Origin: Alkalibacter mobilis | Lineage (GTDB): Bacteria > Bacillota > Clostridia > Eubacteriales > Alkalibacteraceae | Length of the DNA stretch: 64,000 nucleotides | Direction: 5' to 3' | NCBI RefSeq assembly: GCF_015594845.1 | Contig: NZ_JADNRK010000007.1 | Location: 40,798-104,797 of the forward strand | In this document: positions 1 to 9,993 of the stretch, in pieces | Layout of the letters: each line of letters opens with the position of its first letter | How positions within the stretch are numbered: the first letter of the stretch is position 1 | Notes under the pieces: generated by a model | Seen by the model: the letters and a program-made list of their open reading frames with translations, nothing else | Database searches by the model: none | Told to the model about the DNA's origin: nothing | Translations under genes and position numbers: made by a program

Positions 1-1
1 C

Positions 2-604
2 ACAATTAAAAGTACAAGAACCGACCTGGATAAGACGGAAGGGGAAATACTTGCGATTGAAAAGGAATCAAACGATTTTAACGACATAAAAGAGGAATTG
101 TCGTATCTATATGAACTCAAAAATGAACAAATGGAAAAATCTCGAGCAGTAGAAAAAGCTTATGATGTTATTGAAAAAGTATCTCGAGACATGCACAGGG
201 AAATTGCTCCAAGATTAAATACACGCCTGGGTCAGGTCATGAAGTCGATAACCGGAAAATATGAAAATCTTAAAGTTTCTGATAAAGCAAGGATAACCTT
301 GGAAGACCCTGAAACAAATAAAATGATACAGGGAGAAGGTCTGAGTTCAGGTGCAATGGACCAATTGTATTTTTCTTTCAGGTTGGGTATGATTGAAATG
401 TTGAAATTAGAGAAATTTCCGCTCATATTGGATGAATCGTTTACTCAATATGACGACGGCAGGATGGAAAAAGCTTTGAAGTTTTTGGTGGAGCAATGCA
501 ATAACAAACAAATATTGTTGTTTTCATCTCAAAGAAGAGAAACCAGTATGTTGAAAGACATGAATATTGAATTTAATACTATCGATCTCGATGAAGTGGA
601 GTGA
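2..604 (+). CDS. SMC/SbcC/YhaN-like ATPase, C-terminal part (5' end outside window)
   Basis: The reading frame is open from base 2, so only the last ~200 residues are visible. The N-terminal part is charged and coiled-coil-like. It is followed by an ABC-type signature (LSSGAMDQLYFSFRLG) and a Walker B-like strand (PLILDESFTQYDD), then a D-loop/switch region (QILLFSSQRRE). This is the C-terminal half of an ATPase head as in RecN/SbcC/YhaN-type proteins, which handle DNA ends or structural maintenance. The Walker A half would lie before the window. The stop overlaps the GTG start of the next gene (GTGA), so the two are co-translated. Family level is secure; the exact member is not. Confidence 0.75.
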   Translation, partial: TIKSTRTDLDKTEGEILAIEKESNDFNDIKEELSYLYELKNEQMEKSRAVEKAYDVIEKVSRDMHREIAPRLNTRLGQVMKSITGKYENLKVSDKARITLEDPETNKMIQGEGLSSGAMDQLYFSFRLGMIEMLKLEKFPLILDESFTQYDDGRMEKALKFLVEQCNNKQILLFSSQRRETSMLKDMNIEFNTIDLDEVE

Positions 605-1038
605 ATCAAATGCTGATAGATCATGTGAAAAAATATATAAAAAGTGAATTTGCATATGGAGATGACCATAAACTATATCATTACAACTGTGCGGAAACAT
701 TGTTAAACAGCTGTAATGACGAATATATGCTTGGTATCGGTACAAAAGAATTAAAGATGATGACCGGATTTGGAGGTGGGTTTCACTGTGAACGAACTTG
801 CGGCGTTTTAACTGGTGGCATTGCCGCTCTAGGCATGATCTTTGCAGAAGAAAGACCCACTGAGAATAACAAGTTAAAGGAAATCGTAAAAAAGTGGGTG
901 GAGATATTTCATGAAGAATTTGGAACCACCGAGTGTTCTGACATCAAGAAGTCTCACAGGGATGAAGTCGAAAAATGTGCCCCCGTTATGATTAGAGGGG
1001 CAGAATTGCTGGAAAAATTGATTGAAGAGTACAGATAA
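601..1038 (+). CDS. C_GCAxxG_C_C family (putative redox-active) protein
   Basis: A small soluble protein of 145 residues. Conserved cysteines sit in the family's order: NCAETLL near residue 30, then FGGGFHCERTCGVLTGG around 58-75 with the glycine-rich turn, then TTECSD near 115 and EKCAP near 127. Members of this family (PF09719-type) are thought to bind a metal or undergo thiol redox reactions; no reaction is established. The GTG start overlaps the preceding stop by four bases; an in-frame ATG nine bases later is an alternative. It lies 22 bp before mnmA in the same direction, so it is probably in one transcript with the ATPase and mnmA. Confidence 0.8.
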   Translation: MNQMLIDHVKKYIKSEFAYGDDHKLYHYNCAETLLNSCNDEYMLGIGTKELKMMTGFGGGFHCERTCGVLTGGIAALGMIFAEERPTENNKLKEIVKKWVEIFHEEFGTTECSDIKKSHRDEVEKCAPVMIRGAELLEKLIEEYR

Positions 1039-1060
1039 CCTGGAAAGGAATTAAATATAA

Positions 1061-2167
<1,107 letters not shown>

Positions 2168-2248
2168 TGTTTCTGCAATCTTTCACATTTTAAGCCATCC
2201 AGATATGGTCTAAAAACTTATCAATAAACCCCGAAAGGAGTCATTCCG

Positions 2249-2920
2249 TTGAAAATTTTATTTGTCGAAGATGAGAAAAAAGTTACGGAAGCTTTGAAAG
2301 AATTATGTAAAATGCAAAACATACAATGTGACGTAGCCAATGATGGCGACGAGGGCATGTTGTATGCATTAAATCAGATATACGATGTTATTGTATTGGA
2401 CATCATGTTGCCCAGAAAAAGCGGTATAGAAATCTTGCAGGAACTAAGGGCAAATGGAAATAAAACTCCCGTATTGATGTTGACGGCAAAGGACACTGTG
2501 GAAGACAAGGTGAAAGGATTGGACTCAGGGGCAGACGACTATCTGGTAAAACCTTTTTCTGCAAAGGAGTTGTTTGCGCGTCTAAGGGCCCTCGGAAGAA
2601 GAGTCGATTCAGACTATATTGACAATTCAATAACCATAGGTAATTTTAAATTTGATCTGGAAAACTATACAGCTACCATCGATGATCAGCCTATCAAACT
2701 TTCATATAAAGAAGGTATGCTTCTTGAAATGCTGATCAAGAGGCCGGAGCAGGTGTTTAGCAGGGAACAGATCCTGGACAGGGTTTGGGGGTTTGATGCA
2801 GACGTAAATGAAAACAATATTGAGATTTATATTCATAATTTGAGAAAGAAGCTCAAAGGGACCCGGATAAAAATTGAGACACTCAGGAGTATAGGGTATA
2901 AGTTAAAGGTGATGGATTAA
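2249..2920 (+). CDS. OmpR/PhoB-family response regulator
   Basis: DNA-binding half of a two-component system. The receiver domain occupies residues 1-115, with the acidic pocket VEDE, phospho-acceptor Asp51 in IVLDIMLP, and the switch Lys in LVKPFSAKE. The winged-helix effector (residues ~125-223) contains the typical EQILDRVWGF and ENNIEIYIHNLRKKL segments. The TTG start is fixed by GAAAGGAG eight bases upstream; no in-frame ATG fits as well. The stop TAA shares one base with the ATG of the histidine kinase, so the pair is translationally coupled. The signal is not deducible from sequence. Confidence 0.93.
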   Translation: MKILFVEDEKKVTEALKELCKMQNIQCDVANDGDEGMLYALNQIYDVIVLDIMLPRKSGIEILQELRANGNKTPVLMLTAKDTVEDKVKGLDSGADDYLVKPFSAKELFARLRALGRRVDSDYIDNSITIGNFKFDLENYTATIDDQPIKLSYKEGMLLEMLIKRPEQVFSREQILDRVWGFDADVNENNIEIYIHNLRKKLKGTRIKIETLRSIGYKLKVMD

Positions 2921-4206
2921 TGTTCAAGGAACTGTACAGGCGTCTAACATTGATGAACGCACTTATCTTGATAGCATTTCTTTTAATATTTTCTTATTCA
3001 ATAGTAGGATTTACGAATTCGACCTTTGATTCATCCGCTAAAAGATCTTTATTTGAACAGTCGGAGAAGATAAAAAATATTGTGGATACTTACGGAACTT
3101 TTGACTTTACATTGCCTAATGAAGGGATCGGTTCCGGGATCGATATAGAAAATTCTTACAGTCGAATTGAATACATTCTTTGGAATGAGAATCTTGATCT
3201 TGTCAATTTGAGCAATCTGAGAGAAAATCTCTTGGATGTCACATTTATTCAGGCAAAAAATGCCTTGGAAAATCGGAATTCATATTATTCCTCCATGACT
3301 CTTTCAGGAGTTAAGTACAGGATATATAACGTATATGCACTGACAAAGTCGGGATCCCCTTATATAATTCAAGTATTTCAATCCAGAGTGATCGACGACT
3401 TGATCACCAGACAAATTTTTGTGGTCGTTATGGGAATAGGCATAGTAAGCCTTATCGTCTTGATTTTCATAAGTGCTCACCTGGCGAAAAAATCACTGGA
3501 ACCTGTAAGACAAACATACGAGAGACAAAAAGAATTCATTGCTGACGCTTCGCACGAATTAAGGACTCCGCTTACGATCATAAGGACTTCGGCAGAACTT
3601 TTGACAATGAAGGAAGACGAAAAAATCAAGGACAATCTCAAATGGATAGACAACATTTCCGTAGAAACAGAGAATATGAGCAAGTTGATAGAAAATCTCC
3701 TTACTCTTGCTCAGGCTGACAACAAGCAGATACCGGTTGAAATGGCAAGGGTGGATCTGAGCAAGTTGGCATACGAAGCGGGTGAGAAGTTTCAACTGAT
3801 TGCAAAAGAAAAGGGTCTTGAACTTGAAAGCATAATTTCTGATAATGTAAACATTTATGGCGACAAGGACAAGCTCAATCAACTTATTGTGATCCTTCTG
3901 GACAACGGAATAAAATACACTCCCAAAAGCGGGAAAATAACTCTGTCGCTGATGAACACTGCGGAAAAAGCGATCATCTCTGTCAAGGACACCGGTATCG
4001 GAATGACTGAAGAGGATCGGGAAAGAATCTTTGAAAGATTTTACAGAGTCGATAAGGCCAGGTTTAGAGAGGAAGGTGGAGCCGGTCTGGGTTTGAGTAT
4101 TGCAAAATGGATCGTAGATGAACATAAAGGAAAAATCAGTGTTGAAAGTCAGCTGAACGAGGGTAGTAACTTCATAGTCGAACTGCCCAAAAAAAGAAAA
4201 ATTTGA
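2920..4206 (+). CDS. Membrane sensor histidine kinase
   Basis: Partner of the preceding response regulator. Two membrane helices (about residues 11-31 and 167-187) bracket an extracytoplasmic sensor of ~135 residues with no recognised domain. The HisKA segment has the phosphorylated His212 in FIADASHELRTPL, followed by an ATP-binding HATPase domain with N box (LLDNGIKYTP), G1 box (DTGIGM), F box (ERFYRVD) and G2 box (GGAGLGLSIA). The N box has Gly where Ala is common, a minor variation. A CapA-like gene follows 26 bp downstream, which hints at a cell-envelope role, but that is only context. Confidence 0.93.
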   Translation: MFKELYRRLTLMNALILIAFLLIFSYSIVGFTNSTFDSSAKRSLFEQSEKIKNIVDTYGTFDFTLPNEGIGSGIDIENSYSRIEYILWNENLDLVNLSNLRENLLDVTFIQAKNALENRNSYYSSMTLSGVKYRIYNVYALTKSGSPYIIQVFQSRVIDDLITRQIFVVVMGIGIVSLIVLIFISAHLAKKSLEPVRQTYERQKEFIADASHELRTPLTIIRTSAELLTMKEDEKIKDNLKWIDNISVETENMSKLIENLLTLAQADNKQIPVEMARVDLSKLAYEAGEKFQLIAKEKGLELESIISDNVNIYGDKDKLNQLIVILLDNGIKYTPKSGKITLSLMNTAEKAIISVKDTGIGMTEEDRERIFERFYRVDKARFREEGGAGLGLSIAKWIVDEHKGKISVESQLNEGSNFIVELPKKRKI

Positions 4207-4232
4207 GTTCTTTCACATAGAAAGGTATAGAT

Positions 4233-5465
4233 ATGAAAAACAAACTAAACTACCTCAGAGCGTTCATTGTGGCCATAGTGTTATTTGTGGGCATTTACGG
4301 AATCACCAACTTTGAAAAGAATATTTCCGGGGAAATACCAAATTTTGAAGCAACCATTCCTGCATCTGATTTGAGAGAGTCATTCTTCGCATTTGCAAAT
4401 GAAGGTGTAACTAAATCCAAGTCCTCTATAAGAATATCTTCCGCAGGAGACATAATGACCCATGGTACTCAGATTGCAGGAGCTTACAACAGTGCTACGG
4501 GAGAATACGAATTTGACGAAAACTTCATGCACGTTGCCAAATATTTTAAGGCTTCGGATATCTCAGTAGCCAATTTTGAAACAGTTACATCGGGGGGAGC
4601 ACCGCAGGGATACCCGGTGTTCAATTCGCCGCCTGCAATTCTGGATGCCATCAAAAACGCCGGATTCAACATGTTGGGTACTGCAAATAATCATACTTTG
4701 GATCAGGGGAAAAAGGGGTTGCTGAATACTCTTGCTGAGATACAAAACAGGGACATTAACTCAACCGGGACTTTTGCCGCCCCCGAAGCAGATATAACAG
4801 TGATGGAAGCCCAGGGCATTAAAATGGGGATTTTGGCATACACTTATGGATTGAATGGCTTGGATGGATATTTGACAACGGAAGAACTTGACTATATGGT
4901 CAACATAATAGACGAGGACAAGATCCGATCTGATATCGCCAAGGCACAAACCCAGGGATGCGATGCCATTGTTGTTATCATACATTGGGGGAATGAATAT
5001 CAGATGTCACCGACCGAAGAAACCAAGAAGCTGGCTGAAAAAATCTTTGGATGGGGAGCCGACATAATCCTTGGAAGCCATCCACATGTTATTCAAATGT
5101 CTGAAGTCATGGAAATAGATGGTGAAATCAAATACGTAATTTATTCCCAGGGGAATTTTCTATCCAACCAAAGAAGAGAGACTCTTCCGTCCATCGAAAA
5201 TCGAAATTACACTGAAGACGGAGTAATAGTCCATATTTCCCTGGAAAAGGATCCCGGTAAAAACAAAACTGTAATTGCATCGGTTTCATACACGCCGACC
5301 TGGGTGTACAGATATGAATCTTCAGGAAAATTCAAATATCAGATCCTCCCTGTTTCAGAAGCTTTAGAATCAGGTGATTTTACAGGAGAACTTTTGGATA
5401 GACTCAAAAAATCGCGTTCGAACACTATGAGCAAGATGCAGATTTACAATGGAGACGTTCAATGA
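4233..5465 (+). CDS. CapA-family metallophosphatase-like envelope protein
   Basis: A 410-residue protein with an N-terminal signal anchor (residues ~8-25) and a large extracytoplasmic domain of the CapA/PgsA calcineurin-like fold. Metal-site motifs are seen in order: SSAGDIMTHGTQ, NFETVTSG, GTANNHTLDQG, IHWGNEYQ and GSHPHVIQ. The founding member is part of poly-gamma-glutamate capsule synthesis. No capB/capC neighbours are present, so capsule synthesis should not be assumed; orphan members are common and of unknown function. The start ATG follows AGAAAGGTATAGAT. The last four bases overlap rimI. Confidence 0.88.
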   Translation: MKNKLNYLRAFIVAIVLFVGIYGITNFEKNISGEIPNFEATIPASDLRESFFAFANEGVTKSKSSIRISSAGDIMTHGTQIAGAYNSATGEYEFDENFMHVAKYFKASDISVANFETVTSGGAPQGYPVFNSPPAILDAIKNAGFNMLGTANNHTLDQGKKGLLNTLAEIQNRDINSTGTFAAPEADITVMEAQGIKMGILAYTYGLNGLDGYLTTEELDYMVNIIDEDKIRSDIAKAQTQGCDAIVVIIHWGNEYQMSPTEETKKLAEKIFGWGADIILGSHPHVIQMSEVMEIDGEIKYVIYSQGNFLSNQRRETLPSIENRNYTEDGVIVHISLEKDPGKNKTVIASVSYTPTWVYRYESSGKFKYQILPVSEALESGDFTGELLDRLKKSRSNTMSKMQIYNGDVQ

Positions 5466-5917
5466 CCAGTAAAAAAGTAATCGAAATAACACGAATGAAG
5501 CTCCATGATCTGGATGAAATAATTCTGCTTGAAAACAGATCTTTCACCATCCCTTGGACAAGGAATATGTTTGAAGAGGAGCTTAAGAATCCTCTGGCCA
5601 GATATTTTGTATTGTGGGTCGACTCACAAATTGCAGGGTATGGTGGGATCTGGTTGATATTTGACGAAGGGCATATCACCAATGTTGCAATTCATCCCAA
5701 CTATAGAAAAATTGGACTGGGCAAGGTATTGTTGGAACATATGGTAGATGAGAGTAAAAAAGAGGGAGTTTCAGAATTTACACTAGAGGTAAGAGTGGGA
5801 AATACTGGAGCACTGGCCTTGTATAGGTCTTGTGGATTTGAAAAGGCAGGGATCAGAAAAAACTATTATAGCGACAACAATGAAGACGCAATCATAATGT
5901 GGAGGAAAAATGATTAG
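5462..5917 (+). CDS. rimI: Ribosomal protein S18 alanine N-acetyltransferase RimI
   Basis: A single-domain GNAT acetyltransferase of 151 residues, the usual RimI length. The acetyl-CoA loop is visible in VAIHPNYRKIGLGKVLL, and the C-terminal part has the conserved NTGALALYRSCGFEKAGIRKNYY block. RimI acetylates the N-terminus of ribosomal protein S18 in well-studied bacteria. In Firmicutes it often lies with tsaB and tsaD; tsaD is two genes downstream here and tsaB is absent from the window. The start overlaps the capA-like stop (ATGA), so translation is coupled. Confidence 0.9.
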   Translation: MTSKKVIEITRMKLHDLDEIILLENRSFTIPWTRNMFEEELKNPLARYFVLWVDSQIAGYGGIWLIFDEGHITNVAIHPNYRKIGLGKVLLEHMVDESKKEGVSEFTLEVRVGNTGALALYRSCGFEKAGIRKNYYSDNNEDAIIMWRKND

Positions 5918-6602
5918 AAAAATTTTGATATTGGTGTTGGTTTTAACAGTCCCCATAACTGCGCTTCTTACAGGCGTAGAGATTGCAACAAAAGGGGATG
6001 ATTTCTTTTACGAACAATTTCAAAAAAATGATGTTCCCCAAAATACGGGGATGGATCTTGATAATTTAATGAATGTCACAGATTCCATCCAGGATTATCT
6101 TTTCGGGAAAAGGGACGATCTTGAGATAACGGCATTTATAAACGGCGAAGAAACCAAGGTTTTTAATCAAAGAGAGATCATACACATGGAAGACGTAAAA
6201 GTTTTGTTCGAAAAAGGGATTTTGTTTAGAAATATGGGAGCGATTGTCGTTCTGCTGGCCGCAGCTTATGGAATAGTCAAAAGAAAAAGATGGATTTTTA
6301 AGGCATTTCTCTTAAGTGTGGCGTTGTACTTTGCAGTAGGAGCGATTTTGGGCGGGATGCTCTACGTTGATTTCAACAAGTATTTCAATCTTTTCCACGA
6401 AATCTTTTTTTCCAATGATTATTGGATATTGGATCCCAGAGACAGCATTTTGATAAATATGGTTCCATTGAATTTTTTTATGAGTATAGTAAGGAAGATA
6501 CTGCTTGTCACAACTATTTTGATACTGGCGACTCCCCTGGCATTTGAAATAAGGTTTAAGTTTGGAGGTAATCATGAAAGATATCGTAATTTTAGGAATT
6601 GA
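5910..6602 (+). CDS. lit: TIGR01906/DUF1461 integral membrane protein, probable lipoprotein intramolecular transacylase Lit
   Basis: A 230-residue membrane protein with four predicted helices (about 4-24, 107-123, 130-152, 190-212) and one outside loop between helices 1 and 2. It carries the family hallmarks [10 protein letters not shown] (His92) and [12 protein letters not shown] (His163). The family was identified in low-GC Firmicutes as Lit, which moves an acyl chain from the diacylglyceryl group to the N-terminal Cys of lipoproteins to make lyso-form lipoproteins. The family match is from my recognition of sequence pattern; the activity is inferred. It overlaps rimI by 8 bp and tsaD by 29 bp, so it belongs to this operon. 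Confidence 0.72.
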   Translation: MIRKILILVLVLTVPITALLTGVEIATKGDDFFYEQFQKNDVPQNTGMDLDNLMNVTDSIQDYLFGKRDDLEITAFINGEETKVFNQREIIHMEDVKVLFEKGILFRNMGAIVVLLAAAYGIVKRKRWIFKAFLLSVALYFAVGAILGGMLYVDFNKYFNLFHEIFFSNDYWILDPRDSILINMVPLNFFMSIVRKILLVTTILILATPLAFEIRFKFGGNHERYRNFRN

Positions 6603-7584
6603 ATCATCATGTGATGAAACATCGGCAGCCTTGGTGAGAAACGGCAGGGAAGTCTTGTCGAATATAATATATTCGCAAATCGACATTCATCAACCGTACG
6701 GCGGAGTCGTTCCGGAAATAGCTTCCAGAAACCATGTTAAAAAAATAAGCTCCATCGTCGATATGGCATTTAAGGAGGCTAAATTGAATTACTCAGATAT
6801 AGACGGTGTTGCAGTTACGTACGGACCCGGTTTGGTGGGCAGCCTGCTCGTAGGCCTCTCATATGCCAAATCCTTTGCTTATGCAGCTCAAAAACCTTTG
6901 ATAGGCATAAATCACATTGATGGTCATATATGTGCAAATTACATAGGTAACGACGATGTAAAACCCCCGTTTTTAACACTGGTTGCATCTGGAGGACACT
7001 CCCATTTGATATTGGTGAAGGATTACGACGATTATACGGTTTTGGGTCAAACCAGGGATGATGCTGCCGGTGAGGCATTTGACAAAATTTCAAGGACCCT
7101 GGGATTAGGTTATCCGGGAGGCCCGGCAATTGACAAGGCGGCTTTGCTTGGCGATCCGCATTTCGTAGAGTTTCCACGGGCGTATCTGGAAGAAGACAGT
7201 TTTGACTTCAGCTTCAGCGGACTTAAATCTGCAGTTCTCAATTACCTTAATTCCATGAAAATGAAAGGTGAGACATACAGACCAGAAGATATTGCAGCCA
7301 GTTTTCAAATGGCCGTTGTTGAAGTACTAGTGGAAAAGACTTTAAGTGCCGCTGAAAAATATAGCATTCAAAACATTTGTTTGTCGGGTGGTGTTGCCTG
7401 TAATTCTCTACTTAGAAAAATTATGAAACAAAGGTGCCAAGAAAAGAATTATAAACTTTCATATCCCGAAATATCCTTGTGTACGGACAACGGCGCAATG
7501 GTGGCAAGTGCAGGATATTACAAGTTTGTCAAAAAGGATTTTGCACCTGGAGATCTTACTGCAAAGCCAAATTTAAAAATATGA
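6574..7584 (+). CDS. tsaD: tRNA N6-adenosine threonylcarbamoyltransferase TsaD
   Basis: Catalytic subunit for t6A37 formation in ANN-decoding tRNAs. It transfers the threonylcarbamoyl group made by TsaC, and works with TsaB and TsaE. The 336-residue ASKHA-fold protein begins [14 protein letters not shown], has the metal-binding [11 protein letters not shown] (His114, His118), VASGGHSHL, and the C-terminal [12 protein letters not shown] and [12 protein letters not shown] motifs. The ATG at 6574 is preferred because GGAGG lies five bases upstream; an in-frame TTG twelve bases earlier lacks a site. It is the last gene of the capA-rimI-lit-tsaD run. Confidence 0.97.
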   Translation: MKDIVILGIESSCDETSAALVRNGREVLSNIIYSQIDIHQPYGGVVPEIASRNHVKKISSIVDMAFKEAKLNYSDIDGVAVTYGPGLVGSLLVGLSYAKSFAYAAQKPLIGINHIDGHICANYIGNDDVKPPFLTLVASGGHSHLILVKDYDDYTVLGQTRDDAAGEAFDKISRTLGLGYPGGPAIDKAALLGDPHFVEFPRAYLEEDSFDFSFSGLKSAVLNYLNSMKMKGETYRPEDIAASFQMAVVEVLVEKTLSAAEKYSIQNICLSGGVACNSLLRKIMKQRCQEKNYKLSYPEISLCTDNGAMVASAGYYKFVKKDFAPGDLTAKPNLKI

Positions 7585-7589
7585 CGTAC

Positions 7590-7726
7590 TGTGGATAAAC
7601 TACTAAGCATACTTAAAAATTGTTTGTAAAGTCCATGTTAGCAATTCCGAAAATGTGGATAAGTCTTAAAAAACCCAGAATAACAGGGTGGATAAACGTC
7701 GGATCTGTGGATAAACACGTGGATAA
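7590..7726 (+). promoter_or_regulatory. Cluster of five DnaA boxes
   Basis: The 294-bp gap between tsaD and the convergent ABC-F gene contains five copies of the DnaA-box complement (TGTGGATAA), all in the same orientation. Three are exact, at 7590-7598, 7654-7662 and 7706-7714. Two have one mismatch, at 7687-7695 (GGTGGATAA) and 7718-7726 (CGTGGATAA). The surrounding DNA is AT-rich. No dnaA, dnaN or rpmH is nearby, so this is unlikely to be the classical origin. A DnaA-titrating or DnaA-regulatory site is the more likely reading. The motif is seen directly; the role is inferred. Confidence 0.7.
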
Positions 7727-7839
7727 CTGTGAGAAATGTTCATAACTATTGTAAAAGCATGAAAATGAATAAATAATAGCAGATTTAAAAACCTTGGGAA
7801 TAAAGGCTTTCAGCTGTCAAGAAAAATATTTTTGCAAAA

Positions 7840-7876
7840 CAAATCAGAAATTTCACAATTGGAAATTTCTGATTTG
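7840..7876 (-). terminator. Intrinsic terminator of the ABC-F gene
   Basis: Perfect 15-bp inverted repeat (7840-7854 and 7862-7876) with a 7-nt loop, directly after the ABC-F stop on the minus strand. It is followed there by a T-rich run. It may also stop plus-strand transcripts from tsaD. Confidence 0.75.
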
Positions 7877-7878
7877 AA

Positions 7879-9798
7879 CTAGATGTTGTCTTCCAATTCA
7901 GTTTGTTTGTCGGTCCATATTTCCATCAATTGTGACAAGGCGCTCTTCATTTCTTCATATTGACGGTTGATTTTACAAGAGTAGTCAAAATCATCGTAAA
8001 ATCCCGTTGAACAGATGATTTGCTCCAATTCAGAGATTTTTGCCTCTTTAGTCAGTATTTCGGTTTCAATTTCAGCGATCTCTTTTTTAAGTTGGGCAAT
8101 TTCTTTTTTCTGTCTGTTTTTCAACTTTTTTATTTGTACGGCTTCTGTTTTAGTAAGTACAGGACCTTCGCTTTCCAAGGCATCCAAAAGATTTTTTTCC
8201 TGCATTTTTTGCATATAATAATCATAATTACCGTTAAATATTTCCAATTTTTCATCTTTAAGTACGAATAGTCTATTAACAGTCTTGTTTAAAAAATACC
8301 TGTCATGGGAAACAATGAATAGTGTTCCAGTATAGTCATTCAATGCTTGTTCCAACACATCTACAGTGGACATGTCCAAATGGTTGGTAGGCTCATCCAT
8401 CATTATAAAATTTGCATCTGACAACATGGTTTTTGCAAGGGATATCCTGCTTAATTCACCGCCGGACAAGACTCCGATTTCCTTGAATACGTCTTCGCCA
8501 TAAAATCGGAAGTATGAGAGAATATTACGGATTTCGCCCTCTCCGGCAAGAGGTTTGGCATCCCAGACTTCATCCAAAGGAGTGGAATTGGGATCAAGCC
8601 CCTGGTTGTCCTGTTTGAAGTATGCGGGGATGACCTTTTGTCCCCAGGATAAATTACCTGTATCCGGGGTAACTTCGCCGTTTATTATCTTGAGCAGGGT
8701 GCTTTTGCCGCTTCCGTTTACTCCTATCAAGCCTATTTTATCTCCGCGATATATATCGAAACTTACATTTTCGAAAAGATGTTTGTCATAAGACTTTGAC
8801 AAACTTTTTGCCTCTAAAATCAGTTTGGAGCTTTGGACTTTTGGTTCGAATTTGAGGGATACCCTTTTGTTGTCAGAAAAGGGTCTGTCGGTTTTAGGCA
8901 TTTTATCCAGCATTTTTTCTCGGCTTTTAGCCTTTTTTATACTTTTTTCACGATTGAACTGTCTGAAACGTTTGATGATTTCTTCCTGTCTGCGGATCTC
9001 CTTCTGTTCCACCTTGAATTGATGCATTTCAGATTCAAATTGTTCTTCTTTTCGTCTAACGTACTCGCTGTAATTCCCGTTGAACCTGTTCAAGGTTTTA
9101 TTTTCGATTTCAAAAATAGTATTTACAAGGGCATCCAGAAAATACCTGTCGTGTGAAATTATTATATATGCACCTTTATAGCTCTTTAAGTAAGTTTCAA
9201 GCCACTGGATCGTTTCGATGTCCAAAAAGTTGGTAGGCTCATCCAAAAGCAGCAAGTCAGGATTTTTGAGGATTATTTTTGCTAAAGAAATGCGGGTCTT
9301 TTCGCCACCGCTGAGACTGGATGTGCTTTTTTCAAAACTGGTTTGGGGAAAACCCAATCCAATCAATATGCCCTTGGCTCTACTTTCATATTCGTAGCCT
9401 GACATGGATTCGAATTTTTCCGTAAGATCCGAGTACTTTTTCAGAAGTGACTCGGTTTTAGTACCGTCCGATACGGCTATTTCCTTTTCGAGAGATCTCA
9501 TGGATTTTTCCATGGCGACGATATCGCTAAAAACAGAAAGAACTTCTTCATAAATTGTCTGATTTGTGTTTATGTTTGATTCCTGGGAAAGGTAGCCGAT
9601 TGTTATGTCTTTGGAGTAATCCAATTTACCGCCATCAACCGCCAGCACGCCTGCGATGATTTTAAGGAGTGTACTTTTTCCCGTGCCGTTTTTTCCAACT
9701 ATGCCTATTTTAGAATCTTCTTCAACAAAGAAACTCATATTTGAAAGTATGGTATCTACTCCATAACTTTTACTCAATTCTGTTGCGCCAAGCAGCAT
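7879..9798 (-). CDS. ABC-F family ATPase (Uup/YdiF type)
   Basis: A soluble protein of 639 residues with two ABC domains and no membrane segment. Domain 1 has Walker A GKNGTGKST (residues 35-43) and signature LSGGEKTRISLAKI. Domain 2 has GVNGSGKST and LSGGELSRISLAKTM. A charged linker joins them, and a coiled coil closes the C-terminus, as in Uup/YdiF. ABC-F proteins act on ribosomes, relieving stalled translation or protecting from antibiotics; the long C-terminal coil fits the housekeeping type better than a resistance type. The ATG at 9798 has GGAGG eight bases upstream; an ATG ten codons earlier has no ribosome site. Monocistronic. Confidence 0.9.
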   Translation of the reverse strand: MLLGATELSKSYGVDTILSNMSFFVEEDSKIGIVGKNGTGKSTLLKIIAGVLAVDGGKLDYSKDITIGYLSQESNINTNQTIYEEVLSVFSDIVAMEKSMRSLEKEIAVSDGTKTESLLKKYSDLTEKFESMSGYEYESRAKGILIGLGFPQTSFEKSTSSLSGGEKTRISLAKIILKNPDLLLLDEPTNFLDIETIQWLETYLKSYKGAYIIISHDRYFLDALVNTIFEIENKTLNRFNGNYSEYVRRKEEQFESEMHQFKVEQKEIRRQEEIIKRFRQFNREKSIKKAKSREKMLDKMPKTDRPFSDNKRVSLKFEPKVQSSKLILEAKSLSKSYDKHLFENVSFDIYRGDKIGLIGVNGSGKSTLLKIINGEVTPDTGNLSWGQKVIPAYFKQDNQGLDPNSTPLDEVWDAKPLAGEGEIRNILSYFRFYGEDVFKEIGVLSGGELSRISLAKTMLSDANFIMMDEPTNHLDMSTVDVLEQALNDYTGTLFIVSHDRYFLNKTVNRLFVLKDEKLEIFNGNYDYYMQKMQEKNLLDALESEGPVLTKTEAVQIKKLKNRQKKEIAQLKKEIAEIETEILTKEAKISELEQIICSTGFYDDFDYSCKINRQYEEMKSALSQLMEIWTDKQTELEDNI

Positions 9799-9919
9799 TT
9801 TTTCATCCTCCGATTGTCTGTTATTCATGTTATTATATTACTACAGTATAAATGTTAATTCAATCGACAGCTTAAGATGGATAATTAGTAAAAAAAAATG
9901 AAAATACAATAACAAAAAA

Positions 9920-9948
9920 TTGACAATCTTTTTTCTCATTGCTATAAT
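9920..9948 (+). promoter_or_regulatory. Consensus sigma-A promoter of rex
   Basis: TTGACA (9920-9925), a 17-bp spacer, and TATAAT (9943-9948), a perfect match to the vegetative consensus. It lies 45 bp before the rex start. Confidence 0.85.
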
Positions 9949-9993
9949 TATCATTAAGTTTATAGAGTTAATAGGGGTTGAAAGGAGAACGAC

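Noticed and set aside
7590..7726. Calling the DnaA-box cluster the chromosomal origin oriC
   Set aside because: No dnaA, dnaN, rpmH, gidA or parA genes lie nearby, and no clear DNA-unwinding 13-mer array is seen.
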